A stretch of DNA of 15,227 nucleotides from an uncultured Lachnospiraceae bacterium (lineage in GTDB: Bacteria > Bacillota > Clostridia > Lachnospirales > Lachnospiraceae), in assembly GCA_946623295.1 (NCBI GenBank), contig CAMOQY010000015.1, positions 1-15,227 on the forward strand. The letters run 5' to 3'. Both the position numbers and the translations under genes were made by a program. Below, piece after piece: positions 14,397 through 15,227 of the stretch. The stretch's first letter is position 1; every line of letters starts with the position of its first letter. The notes under the pieces are model-generated. The model was given only the letters and a program-made list of their open reading frames with translations, ran no database searches and was not told where the DNA came from.

Positions 14397-15227
14397 CAGT
14401 CGATCCCTGTCAGGTCGTAGGCGTCAAGCCATTTCGCGGCTTTCCCGCAGACTCCCTTGAGGCACTCCTCGTCAAAAGGACTTGTGAGCCCGGCCTTTTC
14501 CAGCATTGCGGTAAATGTATCGCCGCCGCCCTGAGAGGTGTACGCCATATAGCGCTCCCAGGCCGCGCCGCGGTCCTCCTGGATCATCGCCCAGAACTCG
14601 AGCGCCACCGTCTGAGCCAGACAGTAATCTATATAGTAGAAAGGCGAGGAGTAGATGTGGTGCTGTCTCTGCCAGCCTTCGCCGTCCGCATAAAAAGGGA
14701 TCTCCCCGTCCAGCTTCATCCACGGCATATACACGCCCAGAAGCTTTTTCCAGCAGTCGTGCCGCTCGCGCGGGCTCCAGTCGGGATTCTCATATACGAG
14801 GTGCTGGAAATGATCCACCATAGTGCCGTAGGGGATGAACTGCAGCGCTCCGGCCAGATGGCTGTAGCGGAACTTGCGGGTGTCGTCTCCGAAGAAAAGC
14901 TCGGCCCAGGGCCACGCAAAGAACTCCATAGACATGGAGTGGACCTCGCAGGCTTCCATAGTAGGCCAGATAGTGGACTCCGGCACGCGCTTCATATTGA
15001 GCCAGGACTCAAACGCATGTCCGGCCTCGTGGGTAACGGTCTCCACGTCCGCGGAGGTGCCGTTGAAGTTGGCGAAAATAAACGGCATATCGTAGTCGGC
15101 GAGCTCAGTGCAGTAGCCGCCGCCCTGCTTGCCCTCGGTAGAGAGCACGTCGAGCATCTCTCCCTCCAGCATCTGGCGGAAGAAACGGCTCGTCTCGGGT
15201 GAGAGCTCATCGTAAAACCTGCGTCCC
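14396..15227 (-). CDS. M3-family oligopeptidase (oligoendopeptidase F type), 5' end outside window
   Basis: Only the C-terminal 276 codons are in the window; the frame stays open to the right edge (…RRFYDELSPETSRFF…), so the internal Met at 15172 is not the start. The zinc motif THEAGHAFE holds HEAGH, and EACEVHSMSMEFF, about 25 residues on, supplies the third zinc ligand Glu, an arrangement typical of M3 peptidases of the PepF type. Near the C-terminus SSPFYYIDYCLAQTVALEFW is a substrate-site region typical of the family. No signal peptide can be judged. Such enzymes are normally cytoplasmic and cut imported peptides of about 5-20 residues. Placement directly upstream of oppABCDF fits a take-up-and-cleave unit. 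pepF is likely but family members are not always orthologous, so no symbol is given. Confidence 0.9.
   Translation of the reverse strand, partial: GRRFYDELSPETSRFFRQMLEGEMLDVLSTEGKQGGGYCTELADYDMPFIFANFNGTSADVETVTHEAGHAFESWLNMKRVPESTIWPTMEACEVHSMSMEFFAWPWAELFFGDDTRKFRYSHLAGALQFIPYGTMVDHFQHLVYENPDWSPRERHDCWKKLLGVYMPWMKLDGEIPFYADGEGWQRQHHIYSSPFYYIDYCLAQTVALEFWAMIQEDRGAAWERYMAYTSQGGGDTFTAMLEKAGLTSPFDEECLKGVCGKAAKWLDAYDLTGID

Noticed and set aside
14396..15172. Treating the Met at 15172 as the start of the M3 peptidase
   Set aside because: The frame continues open to the window edge with family-like sequence, and 258 residues is far too short for this family; the gene is cut by the window.

Overview
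The window looks like a chromosomal segment of a moderately GC-rich Clostridia-type Firmicute, probably Lachnospiraceae or a relative. This rests on strong AAGGAG/GGAGG ribosome binding sites, sigma-A style promoters, tightly packed operons, and a small acidic protein whose N-terminal motif (DDDDGRTIADMSGV) I associate with Lachnospiraceae. The taxonomic call is inference. I see no rRNA, tRNA, CRISPR array, insertion sequence or phage gene.

Layout. (1) Bases 1-1318, minus strand: hflK followed by hflC (cut by the window edge), the SPFH/prohibitin-family membrane pair known to modulate FtsH protease. (2) Bases 1433-4017, plus strand, divergent from hflKC: a promoter and a two-gene operon. The first gene encodes a soluble protein joining a ParB-like N-terminal domain to a BMP-type (nucleoside-binding) periplasmic-binding-protein domain. 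The second encodes a metallophosphoesterase with an altered first metal motif. (3) Bases 4037-6272, minus strand, convergent with operon 2: an unrecognised acidic membrane protein and a single-chain ABC half-exporter. (4) Bases 6398-15227, minus strand: a peptide uptake and breakdown cluster read from the right edge. Its order is M3 oligopeptidase (partial), a four-helix membrane protein, oppA, oppB, oppC, oppD and oppF, ending at a strong intrinsic terminator.

How the genes work together. In cluster 4, OppA is a lipoprotein that captures peptides, OppB/OppC form the channel, OppD/OppF hydrolyse ATP, and the cytoplasmic M3 peptidase would cut the imported peptides. Candidate promoters lie just before oppA (inside the preceding gene) and just before oppB. 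A strong stem-loop between oppA and oppB suggests that the binding protein is made in excess over the transporter.

The most unusual items are: the ParB-BMP fusion with no signal peptide, coupled by ATGA overlap to a phosphoesterase; OppC with an extracytoplasmic insertion of about 200 residues that contains three tandem repeats with tyrosines exactly 63 residues apart; an oversized OppA with a helical insertion of about 115 residues, possibly a partner for the OppC insertion; and a lysine-rich extension of about 50 residues on OppD.
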